Both the position numbers and the translations under genes were made by a program. The notes under the pieces are model-generated. The model had not been told where the DNA came from. It did no database searches and saw nothing but the letters and a program-made list of their open reading frames with translations. DNA of 64,000 nucleotides, taken from NCBI GenBank assembly GCA_963747005.1, contig CAVVDT010000010.1:113777-177776 (forward strand), in the 5' to 3' direction. This DNA comes from CAVVDT01 sp963747005 (lineage in GTDB: Bacteria > Pseudomonadota > Alphaproteobacteria > Rhizobiales > Aestuariivirgaceae). Each line of letters opens with the position of its first letter. Within the stretch, counting starts at the first letter, position 1. Positions 15,943 through 25,165 of the stretch are shown piece by piece.

Positions 15943-17685
15943 ATGATCCCGCGCGGCAAATCGCAACCATCGAAGATGCTGGCGGTACTCAAGACGTGCC
16001 GTGTCGCCTTCGGCTCGCTGATCATCTTCAGCTTTGTCAGCAACGCGCTGATGCTGACCGGCCCGCTGTTCATGCTGCAGGTCTATGACCGGGTGCTGAA
16101 TTCCGGCTCGATCCCGACCCTCCTTGCCCTCCTGCTGCTGGTCATCATCCTGTTCTCGCTCTACGGCTTTCTCGAATTCATCCGCTCGCGGGTGCTGGTT
16201 CGGGTGAGCCGGGTGGTGGAAGAGGCATTGCGTGAGCGCATCTTCGACGTTGTCTCGTTCCATGCCCTGAAGCAGACGCCGAACGTTCGCCTCACCCCCA
16301 TGCAGGACATGCAGGCGATCCGCCAGTTTCTCCAGAGCCCGGGGCCGCTGGCGTTCATGGACATGCCCTGGTCGCCGTTCTATCTCGCCGTGATCTACAT
16401 GCTGCATCCCTATCTCGGCCTCTTTGCCACGGGTGCCATCGTCGTCCTGATCGCCATCGCGGCGGTGAACGACCGCGTCACCCGGCGCCACGCCACGGAA
16501 GCACAAGTGGCGGCCGCCAAGGCCTCGACCCTGTCGGAGGAAGCGCGCCGCAATGTCGAGGTGGCCAGTGTCCTGGGGATGCTGGGCGTGTTGCGCGACC
16601 GCTGGAAGATCATCCAGGGTTCCGCCCTCGATGCGCTTACCAAATCGAGCGACCGCGGCGGCATGCTGACCAGCATGTCCAAGGCGCTGCGGCTGCTGAT
16701 GCAATCCTGCATTCTGGGCCTCGGCGCCTACCTGGCCGTCAGGCAGGAGGTTTCCCCCGGCGCCATGATCGCCGCTTCGATCATCATGTCGCGCGCCCTG
16801 CAGCCCGTTGAGCTGGCGGTTTCGCAATGGGCCGGCTTTCAGGCCTTCCGGCGCGCCTGGGTACGGCTGAACACCATGCTCAACGAAACCCCGGAACCGG
16901 GGGAGCGCATGGCCCTGCCGACGCCTACGGGCACCCTGAAGGCGGAAAATCTCATCGGCTACATACCCGGCGTCGAAAAGCCGATCATCAGCGGCATCTC
17001 GTTCGAACTCAAGGCCGGTACCGGTCTCGGCATCATCGGCCCGACGGGAGCCGGCAAGACCACGCTCGCCCGGCTGCTTGTCGGCCTGTGGCCCCACAAG
17101 CGCGGCACCGTGCGCATCGACGGGGCGACGCTGGAGCAATGGGACCCCGAGCAACTGGGGCATTACCTGGGCTACCTGCCGCAGGAGGTGGAGCTGTTCG
17201 ACGGCACCATCGGCCAGAACATCGCCCGCTTCACAGTCGATGCCAGGCCCGAGGACATCGTCGCCGCAGCCGAGGAGGCCAAGGCGCACGATTTCATCCT
17301 TAGCTTGCCCAATGGCTACAACACTCTCATCGGCGAGGGCGCCCAGCGTCTGTCGGCCGGCGAACGCCAGCGGGTCGGTCTGGCCCGTGCCCTTTACGGC
17401 AACCCGGTGGTGGTGGTGCTGGATGAGCCCAACGCCAACCTCGACGCCGAGGGCGAAAGCGCGCTCTTGCAGGCCATTGCCAATGTCCGCAACCGCGGCG
17501 GCACCGTCATCGTCGTTGCCCACCGCCCCAGTGCTATTGCCGCGCTCGACATGCTCATGGTGCTGAGGGCCGGTCAGGCGATTGCCTATGGCCCGCGTGA
17601 CGAGGTTCTCAAGAAGGTGCTGGCGCGGCCGGTCACCACGACCGGCCAGCCCGGCGGCCTTTCCGTCGTGTCTGAAAAGGCCTGA
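15943..17685 (+). CDS. Type I secretion ABC transporter (PrtD/HlyB class)
   Basis: Inner-membrane exporter that drives one-step secretion of RTX-type proteins. At 580 residues it is the PrtD length, lacking the extra N-terminal C39-like domain. Residues 25-310 hold six transmembrane helices (FMLQVYDRVLNSGSIPTL is a PrtD signature). The ATPase domain has Walker A GPTGAGKTTL near residue 365, signature RLSAGERQRVGLARALYG near 469, Walker B VVVVLDEPNANLD and the switch VAHRPSA. The adaptor gene follows 5 bp later. A 255-bp AT-rich stretch upstream is the probable promoter. The RTX protein at 34005-35348 is the only visible candidate substrate. Confidence 0.95.
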   Translation: MIPRGKSQPSKMLAVLKTCRVAFGSLIIFSFVSNALMLTGPLFMLQVYDRVLNSGSIPTLLALLLLVIILFSLYGFLEFIRSRVLVRVSRVVEEALRERIFDVVSFHALKQTPNVRLTPMQDMQAIRQFLQSPGPLAFMDMPWSPFYLAVIYMLHPYLGLFATGAIVVLIAIAAVNDRVTRRHATEAQVAAAKASTLSEEARRNVEVASVLGMLGVLRDRWKIIQGSALDALTKSSDRGGMLTSMSKALRLLMQSCILGLGAYLAVRQEVSPGAMIAASIIMSRALQPVELAVSQWAGFQAFRRAWVRLNTMLNETPEPGERMALPTPTGTLKAENLIGYIPGVEKPIISGISFELKAGTGLGIIGPTGAGKTTLARLLVGLWPHKRGTVRIDGATLEQWDPEQLGHYLGYLPQEVELFDGTIGQNIARFTVDARPEDIVAAAEEAKAHDFILSLPNGYNTLIGEGAQRLSAGERQRVGLARALYGNPVVVVLDEPNANLDAEGESALLQAIANVRNRGGTVIVVAHRPSAIAALDMLMVLRAGQAIAYGPRDEVLKKVLARPVTTTGQPGGLSVVSEKA

Positions 17686-17690
17686 TCCCC

Positions 17691-18995
17691 ATGAGCGAGC
17701 TGACCCCTACACGCCTGTCGCTCCGCTACTACCAGCTTGCCGGCATGTTCGGGCTGCTGGTCGTATTCGGCAGCGTTACCGCCTGGGCTTTCCTGTCTTC
17801 CATCCACGGCGCCATCATCGCCCCCGGCGTGACGGTGGTCGAATTGAGCGTCAAGAAGGTGCAGTACCCCGATGGCGGCATCGTCGCCCAGATCTACGTC
17901 AAGGAAGGCGATCGGGTGAAGGCGGGCGACAAGCTGGTTCGCATGGACGAAACGCAATTGCGCTCCGAATTGCAGATCATCAAGGCAAACCTCGTCGAGT
18001 TCAGGGCACAACGCTCCCGCCTGATCGCCGAGCGCGACAACGCCGACAAGGTCACCTTTCCCGCCGATCTGGAAAGCCGGCGCAGCGATCCCGAAGCGGC
18101 CGAGATTCTTTCGGGCCAGGAAAAGCTGTTCGTCACCCAGAAGGCCGCGATCACCGGGCGCAAGGACCAGCTCAACCAGCGCGTTGGGCAGTTAAATGAG
18201 CAGATCGACGGGCTCAAGGCACAGGTAAAGTCCAACCACGAGCAGGCCCGCCTCATCAAACAGGAGCTCGATAGCCTGCAAGGCCTCCTGAAAGACGGTC
18301 TTGTGCCGTTGACCCGGGTGCTGTCGCTACAGCGCGAAGCCGCACGCCTGGAAGGCGAATCGGGGCAGAGAACCGCCGACATCGCCGCCGCCGAGGGCCG
18401 TATCAGCGAGACCAAGCTGCAGATGATCCAGCTTGACGACGACAGCCGTACCAAGGCGCTGACCGACCTGCGCGATGCCGATTCCAAGATCGCCGAACTC
18501 ACCGAACGCCAGGTTGCCGCGGAAGCCAAACTGAAACGCACCGTCGTTGTGGCGCCGCGTAGCGGCTGGGTGCAGCAACTGGCCGTTCACACCATCGGCG
18601 GGGTGACCGCGCCGGGCGAAATCATCATGCTGATCGTCCCCGATCTCGACGCGCTGGTGATTGAGGCCCACATCTCGCCCAAGAACATCGACCAGGTGCA
18701 TGTGGGCCAGGACGCGATGATCAGGTTTCCCTCCTTCAACCAGCGCACCACCCCCCAGGTGCATGGCCAGGTCATCCAGATCGATGCCGACATCACCCAG
18801 ACGAAAGACAACGTGCACCCGTATTTCGGCGCCCGCCTCAAGCTGACCCAGATCGAGATCAAGAAGCTGGGCGACGTCCAGCTCAAGCCGGGCATGCCGG
18901 CCGAAGCCTTCATCCGCACCGGCGAGCGTTCGCCCATCAGCTATCTCCTGCAGCCGCTGACCGACCAGATCGCCCGCACCTTCCGTGAAGGCTGA
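17691..18995 (+). CDS. Type I secretion membrane-fusion protein (HlyD/PrtE family)
   Basis: Periplasmic adaptor linking the ABC exporter to a TolC-type outer-membrane channel. The 434-residue protein has a short cytoplasmic start, one transmembrane helix (residues 25-45), a lipoyl-like half motif (VKKVQYPDGGIVAQIYVKEGDRVKAGD), a long coiled-coil hairpin (about residues 95-275, rich in Glu, Lys and Gln), the second lipoyl half (VVAPRSGWVQQL) and a beta-barrel end (KPGMPAEAFIRTGERS). Start ATG 17691 is 5 bp after the ABC stop. No TolC homologue is in the window, so the outer-membrane part must come from elsewhere. Confidence 0.95.
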   Translation: MSELTPTRLSLRYYQLAGMFGLLVVFGSVTAWAFLSSIHGAIIAPGVTVVELSVKKVQYPDGGIVAQIYVKEGDRVKAGDKLVRMDETQLRSELQIIKANLVEFRAQRSRLIAERDNADKVTFPADLESRRSDPEAAEILSGQEKLFVTQKAAITGRKDQLNQRVGQLNEQIDGLKAQVKSNHEQARLIKQELDSLQGLLKDGLVPLTRVLSLQREAARLEGESGQRTADIAAAEGRISETKLQMIQLDDDSRTKALTDLRDADSKIAELTERQVAAEAKLKRTVVVAPRSGWVQQLAVHTIGGVTAPGEIIMLIVPDLDALVIEAHISPKNIDQVHVGQDAMIRFPSFNQRTTPQVHGQVIQIDADITQTKDNVHPYFGARLKLTQIEIKKLGDVQLKPGMPAEAFIRTGERSPISYLLQPLTDQIARTFREG

Positions 18996-19123
18996 CGCAC
19001 CGGCTCTGGCGCGGGCCCGACTGGCAACGAGGCGGGCCTTCAGGCTGGGTTCAGGTTCGCGTCGATAAGGTGGGGGGCCAAGCGCAGGCCAGCCCGTCCG
19101 GCGCATCGGCAAAGGAGTCCTCC

Positions 19124-19315
19124 ATGATACGCACCACACTCGGCGTTCTCGCCATTGTCATCGCCACCAGTCTGCTGGCCCCTGATCCCGGCCGGGCAGC
19201 CGGCGACCGTCACCATAACCAGGCCGAAGTCTGTAGCGGTCTGCGCCACAAGGCCATGCAGACCGGCGACGACTATTGGTGGTATCGTTTCTACTCGTGC
19301 ATGCGTGGCGGCTGA
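19124..19315 (+). CDS. Small secreted protein of unknown function
   Basis: A 63-residue protein with a signal peptide (IRTTLGVLAIVIATSLLAPDPGRAA) and a mature part of about 35 residues containing two cysteines and an aromatic cluster (DDYWWYRFYSCMRGG), suggesting one disulfide. AAAGGAG six bases before the ATG at 19124 supports the start. The frame opens earlier at 19070, but only the internal ATG has a ribosome site. I do not recognise the family; similar tiny periplasmic proteins are common in alphaproteobacteria. Confidence 0.65.
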   Translation: MIRTTLGVLAIVIATSLLAPDPGRAAGDRHHNQAEVCSGLRHKAMQTGDDYWWYRFYSCMRGG

Positions 19316-19425
19316 TTAGGACCGTAGCAGCCGAGATTCCCCTTGCAGCCGGCGCGACTTCCCGGTGGCATTCGATCGCAAGCCTCCCATATAGATGGCT
19401 GGGTCTCGAATGCATGGAGCAAGAC

Positions 19426-20412
19426 ATGGGACTGCTGGAAAGGGGCGTATGGAGCTCCAAGGGCTATGACACCAGTCAAACCGGAGGTCGCTTCGTTCGT
19501 CGCGATGCCGCCTTCCGCAACTGGGTGACACCCGACGGCGCTGCCGGACCGAGCGGCGAGGGTGGCTTCAAGGCGGCCGCCGGACGCTATCATCTCTATA
19601 TCTCCTATGCCTGCCCGTGGGCGCATCGCGCGCTGATCCTGCGCCACCTGAAAGGGCTTTCCGATATTGTCTCGCTTTCGGTGGTTCATTGGTTGATGAG
19701 GGACGACGGCTGGACCTTCGATGCCGGCGACGGGGTTATCCCGGACGGCGTCAACCACGCAAGATTGCTGCGCGAGGTCTACCTGAAGGCCAGCCCCGAC
19801 TACAGCGGCCGGGTGACGGTGCCGGTGTTGTGGGACAAGGAACGCGCCGCCATCGTGTCGAATGAATCTTCCGAGATCATCCGCATGTTCAATTCAGCCT
19901 TCGATGCGGTGGGCGCCGCGCCCGGGGACTTCTATCCCGCTCCCTTGCGCGAGGAGATCGATGCCCTCAACGCACGCATCTACAAATCCGTCAACAACGG
20001 TGTTTACCGGGCGGGTTTCGCCACCACCCAATCGGCCTATGAGGAAGCCGTGAGCGAGCTGTTCGAGACCCTGGAATGGCTGGAGGCACGTCTTGCCACC
20101 CGGCGCTATCTCACCGGCGGCGCCATCACCGAAGCCGACTGGCGCTTGTTCACCACCCTGGTGCGCTTCGATCCCGTCTATGTCGGTCACTTCAAGTGCA
20201 ACCTGAAACGCCTCGTCGATCTGCCCAACCTGTCGGGTTATCTGCGCGATCTCTACCAGCAGCCCGGCATTGCCGCGACGGTGCGCATGGATCACATCAA
20301 GGCGCACTATTACGGCAGTCACGTCAGGATCAATCCCACCGGGATCGTGCCGCTGGGGCCGCATATCGACTACGAGGCGCCACACGGCCGCGAGCAGCGG
20401 TTTGCGGCATGA
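19426..20412 (+). CDS. Glutathionyl-hydroquinone reductase (xi-class glutathione S-transferase)
   Basis: Reduces glutathionyl-hydroquinones using glutathione. The 328-residue protein starts MGLLERGVWSSKGYDTS and contains the family marker F-R-N-W in AFRNWVTPDG, the active site YACPWAHRALI with catalytic Cys, PVLWDKERAAIVSNES for glutathione binding, and the C-terminal helical domain with TEADWRLFTTLVRFDPVYVGHFKCN. The C-terminal loop INPTGIVPLGP is typical of the xi class. Start is ATG 19426, six bases after GGAG; ATG 19414 is less likely. It is monocistronic. Confidence 0.93.
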   Translation: MGLLERGVWSSKGYDTSQTGGRFVRRDAAFRNWVTPDGAAGPSGEGGFKAAAGRYHLYISYACPWAHRALILRHLKGLSDIVSLSVVHWLMRDDGWTFDAGDGVIPDGVNHARLLREVYLKASPDYSGRVTVPVLWDKERAAIVSNESSEIIRMFNSAFDAVGAAPGDFYPAPLREEIDALNARIYKSVNNGVYRAGFATTQSAYEEAVSELFETLEWLEARLATRRYLTGGAITEADWRLFTTLVRFDPVYVGHFKCNLKRLVDLPNLSGYLRDLYQQPGIAATVRMDHIKAHYYGSHVRINPTGIVPLGPHIDYEAPHGREQRFAA

Positions 20413-20428
20413 TCACCCGCAACAGGGA

Positions 20429-21364
20429 TCAGACAAGCCGCGCAATCCCTGCATCGCTGAGATAGATTTCGATGGTCGTGCCGGCCGTCAGCGCCACCGG
20501 TTCCGCCAGCGGGTGATAGGCCTGATGCCAATGGCTGGCAACTTCGAGGGAGTTGGAAACCGAATGGTCCGAAAACTCCAGATTGAACCAGGTCAGCAGG
20601 CCATCGGCAACGCCGTCCTGCCACACCGGCAGACTGCGGGTCGGCGGCGAACAGTCGCGGTGGTAGCTGTAGCTTCTCACCGTTTGCGGACGTGTCAGGA
20701 TATCAAAATCGTAAAGGGCACTGCGCACCGGAAAATAGCTCCGGGTGGAAAAGACGTTGAGGGCGGAGAGGTCGAACCCGCAAACCGTCTCGACATGGTT
20801 CAGTCCCCTGATCTGGGGTGATGCGATCAGACAGCCGACCTGGTTGATGGAATCCGGCAGGATGAGGGTATCCTGTCCCGCGATGCGCTGGATGTCGTGC
20901 CGGATTTCAAAGAAGCCCTCTCCGACCACCCCGCAATCGACCGTCTCGGTGAAGATCACGTCGATCTGGCTCGGCAACTGCCTCTTGTCGATAACCTCAT
21001 GCGACAGGCCGGGCAGAATGGTAATCTTTTCGGCATAGGGGCTGGACTCGATGACCGACTGGGCGACGGCGGCAAGGTTGTGGTTGCCCTCGCAAGTATA
21101 GATCTTCGCGGCGCCGTATTTGGCGAACAGCAGCGCCACCAGGCCGGTGCCGGCGCCAATCTCGAAAACCGTCTTGCCCGCCAGATCCAGGCTCGCAATG
21201 GTTGCCTCGATGGCGGCGTTGCGGGCTGTGTCATTGATCATGGCAAAATGCCAGGTCGGAAAATCGCGCTTGGTCGACGGCTGGCGGTATTCGACAATGC
21301 CACCGCCCGTGTCGCTTTCCATACGCTTCATGTCGAAAAGCCCAACTCCCTTGAGCACGACCAT
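20429..21364 (-). CDS. PRMT-like class I SAM-dependent methyltransferase
   Basis: A 311-residue protein with a Rossmann methyltransferase core: motif I is VFEIGAGTGLVALLFAKYG, followed by the acidic post-I strand IYTCEGN. The double-Glu loop of protein arginine methyltransferases is recognisable as FTETVDCGVVGEG, in the style of PRMT7-like bacterial proteins. The C-terminal half is beta-rich, with a TWFNLEFSD-type strand. Substrate unknown; protein arginine or a secondary metabolite are possible. Start is uncertain between ATG 21364 and 21331. It faces the divergent gene at 21663 over an AT-rich 300-bp promoter region. Confidence 0.8.
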   Translation of the reverse strand: MVVLKGVGLFDMKRMESDTGGGIVEYRQPSTKRDFPTWHFAMINDTARNAAIEATIASLDLAGKTVFEIGAGTGLVALLFAKYGAAKIYTCEGNHNLAAVAQSVIESSPYAEKITILPGLSHEVIDKRQLPSQIDVIFTETVDCGVVGEGFFEIRHDIQRIAGQDTLILPDSINQVGCLIASPQIRGLNHVETVCGFDLSALNVFSTRSYFPVRSALYDFDILTRPQTVRSYSYHRDCSPPTRSLPVWQDGVADGLLTWFNLEFSDHSVSNSLEVASHWHQAYHPLAEPVALTAGTTIEIYLSDAGIARLV

Positions 21365-21662
21365 GTGCCAACGCCCTCCCCACCGTCCACTCACGCTTTC
21401 CTGTGGCCAATGTAGGCACAATTGATGAGAAAGCCACAAAGATTAACAAATTGGCAAAACTGTCACTTTACTGTGCGTCAATATTACGGGAATGGCGCCA
21501 GCGCATTGCCGGCGGCAATTTCATGGCGGTATTAACCGCTCGTTGGCATTGAATGCGGTATTGTTTCGACAGCCGGCGGATTGACCGGTATCACGAGGTA
21601 GAGAAAAGTCTCCTGCTCCCGCAGCCTTAGGCTCGGTACCACTGGGACATGGTGTAGCAGAA

Positions 21663-22430
21663 ATGGGCGAAAAGAGTATCTGGCTGGCGCAGGGTGAGCG
21701 GGTGAGCGGAAGCGAAGCTTCCCAACTTGCCGAACTCGGCGAAGACGAAGCTCTCCAGCGTCGCGGCATGGTGGTCGTCCAGACCTCGCATGAGACCGGG
21801 ACGGTGGTGAAGTGGGCGTTCTTTGCACCCAACTGGGCGTCGCTGTACTATGTGATGGAGACGCTCTACCTCTATCCCGGACCCTACAGCCTGCATTTCT
21901 TTCTGGCCGGCTGGTTCCGCGAGACCTATGACAATTTCGAAGAAGCGCGCAACCGCATCCACGAACTGGTTTCCAAGAGCGATATTCACATCCTGTCGCG
22001 CACCTTCGTGCACGATGCCCAGCCGAGCCCGAGAAAGACGCCGACACTGCTCCAGGATGCCATCTCCGACCTGACGGTGAAGCCCGAGTTCAGTGTCGAT
22101 TGCGCCGTCGATGACCAGTACGGCCGCTACTATGTGGAGCGCATCGGGCCGCAATCCTGCATGGCCAAGATCTTCGGGCTGTCACCGGTTTCCTATCCCT
22201 GCGTGAACGGCGGCTCCTACGACCAGATCGTTTCGGCCTGTTATGCGCGGGTCATAAAGTCGGGCGAGCCCCATTACGATCACGTGATGGCGGCGATGAA
22301 CACGCCGGACAGGCGTGTCGTCTGGTTCCCCTATCAGCGTGTCGTGCTGCCGCATCGCTTTCCCGATGGCCGCCGCGGCGTGACCGTGGTGTCTGAAGTC
22401 ACCGACACCGTCGACATCAAGATCGTCTGA
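21663..22430 (+). CDS. Conserved hypothetical protein with PAS-like C-terminal part
   Basis: A 255-residue cytoplasmic protein, no signal peptide or membrane helix. The first part is acidic; residues 45-115 are aromatic-rich (KWAFFAPNWASLYYVMETLYLYPG). The C-terminal third (MAKIFGLSPVSYPCVNGGSYDQIVSACY, then VVWFPYQRVVLPHRFPDGRRGVTVVSEV) reads like a PAS sensory fold of the kind found in many alphaproteobacterial single-domain PAS proteins. No effector domain is attached. Start ATG 21663 has only a weak ribosome site. Function not known. Confidence 0.7.
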   Translation: MGEKSIWLAQGERVSGSEASQLAELGEDEALQRRGMVVVQTSHETGTVVKWAFFAPNWASLYYVMETLYLYPGPYSLHFFLAGWFRETYDNFEEARNRIHELVSKSDIHILSRTFVHDAQPSPRKTPTLLQDAISDLTVKPEFSVDCAVDDQYGRYYVERIGPQSCMAKIFGLSPVSYPCVNGGSYDQIVSACYARVIKSGEPHYDHVMAAMNTPDRRVVWFPYQRVVLPHRFPDGRRGVTVVSEVTDTVDIKIV

Positions 22431-22456
22431 CGCAAAAGTCGCTGCGCGAGTCGCTT

Positions 22457-23194
22457 CTAGTTCTCGACCAGCCGGTCGGTGCGAACGCGCAGTTCGGTTT
22501 CCTGGACGAGCAACTCCAGTTCGTCGTGCTGGGCGATGACGAGCCATTCGACGTCCTCGCCGCCTTCGGGTAGAAACTCCCATTGCAGGAAGCCGCGCTC
22601 CATGTGGCTGTAGCCAAGTCGCACCACCTGGCCGCGGGTGGCCATGGACTTGCCGATAATCCCCCACATGGCATCCGGCTGCCACTTGATCATGGTGATG
22701 AACATGCCGAGCCGCGGCAGGATGTCGAGCAGGCCCTTGCCGCGCGCCGAAGCGTCGATCCACACCTCGCCGTGATAAACAACCCGCCCGGACACCCGCT
22801 CCGTCACCGAGTTGGCCGGCGGCGATATGGCCATCGGCACCAGCAACTCGCCGCGGCGCAGATAGAGCCCCATGATCCATCCGGGCGCCCAGTCCGCAAA
22901 GCTTGGTTCGGCCAGATCGATGCGGTAGGCATTCAGGGAGATCGTCGCGCCGCTTTCATCGCTGGCGCCAAGCCAGAAGGCGCGCTCGTCAAGGCCGGAA
23001 TTGACGGCCGGATCGAAGAACGGGCTCACCTTCTGGTTCCGGCATCGGCCGCACACCTCGGCAAAGGTGCGAAAATCATTGGATACCGTGATGGTGTAGC
23101 CGCGATCCTCGGCCGCGCGACGCAGCGCGACGGTCAGTTCGGCGAGAAGCAATGGCTCACGCCAGCCTTTGCCGAGGCGAAGTCCGCTGCTCAT
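22457..23194 (-). CDS. Conserved hypothetical protein, GNAT-like
   Basis: A 245-residue soluble protein. One cysteine pair (CGRCRN, near residue 48) precedes a segment resembling an acyltransferase fold: VVYHGEVWIDASARGKGLLDILPRL contains an RGKGL turn like the acetyl-CoA-binding loop of GNAT enzymes, and VVRLGYSHMERGFLQWEF follows. The end is acidic with EDVEWLVIAQHDELELLV. The start is set at ATG 23194, which leaves out an unconserved 34-codon extension. It ends close to the PAS-like gene (convergent, 26 bp apart) and lies 7 bp after the EamA gene, so it may be the last member of that minus-strand transcript. Confidence 0.68.
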   Translation of the reverse strand: MSSGLRLGKGWREPLLLAELTVALRRAAEDRGYTITVSNDFRTFAEVCGRCRNQKVSPFFDPAVNSGLDERAFWLGASDESGATISLNAYRIDLAEPSFADWAPGWIMGLYLRRGELLVPMAISPPANSVTERVSGRVVYHGEVWIDASARGKGLLDILPRLGMFITMIKWQPDAMWGIIGKSMATRGQVVRLGYSHMERGFLQWEFLPEGGEDVEWLVIAQHDELELLVQETELRVRTDRLVEN

Positions 23195-23201
23195 GATCCG
23201 A

Positions 23202-24113
23202 CTACGCTTCCGGCTCGTTGAATGTCGCGCCCGCCAATCCGGGCCCGGCTGACCAATAACGCCAAACACTGTGGGCGAGCAAGGCGGCAATGACAATCAC
23301 CCCGCCCACAATGCTTTGGGCCGTCGGCACCTCATTGAAGAGCAACCATACCCACACCGGCGTCAGCACCGTATCGAGGAGGAAGAACATGGCCACCTCC
23401 GCAGAGGGCAGATAGCGCGGGCCGATGGCAACCAGCGCCGAGGCCATGGGAATGACGATGAGACCGTTGAGCGCCAGCCATCCCCATCCCTCGAGCGGCA
23501 TGGCGGCGGGACTGGCCCAAATTGCCGCAATGACCGCCGCCAGCAGGCTGCCGGTGGCCAGGGAGGTGATGACGCTTTTGCCGGTCTTGCGCACCGTGGT
23601 CAGCGCCACCGCCATGCATATCGCCACCACCAGCGCCATGATATCGCCGTCGAAGGTGCCGGTTGAGAGACCATCGGAAACGATGATGCCGACCCCGAAG
23701 AGGGCCAGTATGACCGCGAACCAGGTGCCAAGGGGTGGTCGCTCCTTGAGGAACAGCCAGGCCAGGATGGCGCAGAAAATGGGGTTCAGCGCCAGAATGA
23801 ACACCAGATTGGCGGCCGTCGTCCTGGTCACGGCGGAAATGAAGAACAGGTTGGCGATGGTGCTTGTGATCACCACGATCCATCCCGCGCCGCCATTGAT
23901 GAACGGCGGGCTGTCACCGCGCAGCCGGCGCGATACCAGCCACCAGGTGGCGATCGCGACGAACATGAACAGGCCGCGGGTCGTGATCATCGTCCATTGA
24001 TCCGCACCGGCGAGGCGAAGCAGCGGAATATCCCAGGTAAACAGCAACCCGCCGATGCCCGTGATCAGCAATCCGCTGCGGTGCTCGTACCGACCCAACG
24101 CTCTTTTCGCCAT
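23202..24113 (-). CDS. EamA/DMT-superfamily permease (second of tandem pair)
   Basis: About 303 residues with ten hydrophobic segments in two EamA repeats (SGLLITGIGGLLFTWDIPLLRLAGADQW at the start; VVAICMAVALTTVRK opening repeat two). It is clearly paralogous to the next upstream gene: both share TWDIPLL/TVDVPLL, VVAIGPR/LMYAPR, VFILALNPIFCAILAW/VFILAFNPLFAALLAW and the ending W-L-x-FxExPT. Start ATG 24113 follows a short spacer after its paralogue. Substrate unknown; tandem duplication suggests specialisation. Confidence 0.88.
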   Translation of the reverse strand: MAKRALGRYEHRSGLLITGIGGLLFTWDIPLLRLAGADQWTMITTRGLFMFVAIATWWLVSRRLRGDSPPFINGGAGWIVVITSTIANLFFISAVTRTTAANLVFILALNPIFCAILAWLFLKERPPLGTWFAVILALFGVGIIVSDGLSTGTFDGDIMALVVAICMAVALTTVRKTGKSVITSLATGSLLAAVIAAIWASPAAMPLEGWGWLALNGLIVIPMASALVAIGPRYLPSAEVAMFFLLDTVLTPVWVWLLFNEVPTAQSIVGGVIVIAALLAHSVWRYWSAGPGLAGATFNEPEA

Positions 24114-24192
24114 GCCCGGCCCTTCTTGTGCGGCGCGCTCTTTCGAGGCATGCGGGGACGACCTGCGAAGCCCTCCCCGACTCAAAGCAATG

Positions 24193-25131
24193 CTAGTCGC
24201 GGAAGGTAGGAGCAATTTGTAAAGGACGCGTTGCCGGAACTGCACGTCTTCGTATTGATTTGCTCTCCGTTGCGAGCATGTAAATGGAGTGGCACAAGAG
24301 GCTGGCGATCACGATCGCCCCGCCGATGAGGCTGTGGAAGGTCGGCATTTCGCCAAAGATGAGCCACATCCACACCGGCGTCAGGACCGTTTCGAGCAGG
24401 TAGAACATGGCGACGACCGGGCCTGCAACGTGGCGCGGCGCGTACATCAGCAATGCCGCCGACACCGGCATCACCACCAGACCGTTGAGCGCCAGCCAGC
24501 CCCAGCCTTCGGCCTGCAGCGCCTGGGGCTGGCAGAACCACACCGTCATGGCCGCCGCGAGGAGGCCGCCCTGGGCAGCGCTCATCGACTGGTCCGAGCG
24601 CGAGCGGCGGATGACCGTGATGGAAACGGCCAGCAGCATCGATACCCCCAGCGCCATCAGATTGCCGATGAGGCCACCGCTATGGAGGCTGTCGAAGACG
24701 ATGATGCCGACACCGGTGATCGAGGCGGTGATGGCCAGCGCGGTCGCCCAGTCGAGGCGCTCGGCGAGCACGATCCAGGCCAGCAACGCCGCAAACAGCG
24801 GATTGAACGCCAGGATGAACACCACATTGGCGACCGGCGTGAGCATGATGGCCTGGATGAACAGGATGCCCGCCACGGCCGAGATCGTGGCGACCACCAC
24901 ACTGACATAGCCGTTGATGAACGGGGTTCTTGCGCCGTGGAACTGCCGGCGCAGGTTCCAGAACACAAACAGCGAGATGAAGACGAAAATGCCGCGGACG
25001 GTGATCAGGGTCAGGGCATCGGCGTGGGCGAGCTTGAGCAGCGGGACATCGACGGTAAGCAGGAGCCCGCCGAGCGCGCTTGCCACAAGTCCCTTGCGCC
25101 GCTCGCCGGCAATGCTCGCCTCAGCGCCCAT
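24193..25131 (-). CDS. EamA/DMT-superfamily permease (first of tandem pair)
   Basis: A 312-residue paralogue of the preceding permease, ten transmembrane segments, with the N-terminal motif GLVASALGGLLLTVDVPLLKL, the loop TVRGIFVFISLFVFW and the repeat-two segment LMALGVSMLLAVSITVIRRS. The C-terminal tail is basic and longer than in its partner. Start ATG 25131. It precedes its paralogue by 79 bp on the same strand, so both are probably on one transcript downstream of bpt. Confidence 0.88.
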   Translation of the reverse strand: MGAEASIAGERRKGLVASALGGLLLTVDVPLLKLAHADALTLITVRGIFVFISLFVFWNLRRQFHGARTPFINGYVSVVVATISAVAGILFIQAIMLTPVANVVFILAFNPLFAALLAWIVLAERLDWATALAITASITGVGIIVFDSLHSGGLIGNLMALGVSMLLAVSITVIRRSRSDQSMSAAQGGLLAAAMTVWFCQPQALQAEGWGWLALNGLVVMPVSAALLMYAPRHVAGPVVAMFYLLETVLTPVWMWLIFGEMPTFHSLIGGAIVIASLLCHSIYMLATESKSIRRRAVPATRPLQIAPTFRD

Positions 25132-25165
25132 GACCCCCCGTCTCCGTCCTCAGCCGCGTTCCGGT

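Noticed and set aside
15841..17523. A 560-codon open frame on the minus strand
   Set aside because: It is antisense to the type I secretion ABC transporter, rich in Arg/Gly/His/Asp, without any domain; long antisense frames are expected at this GC content.
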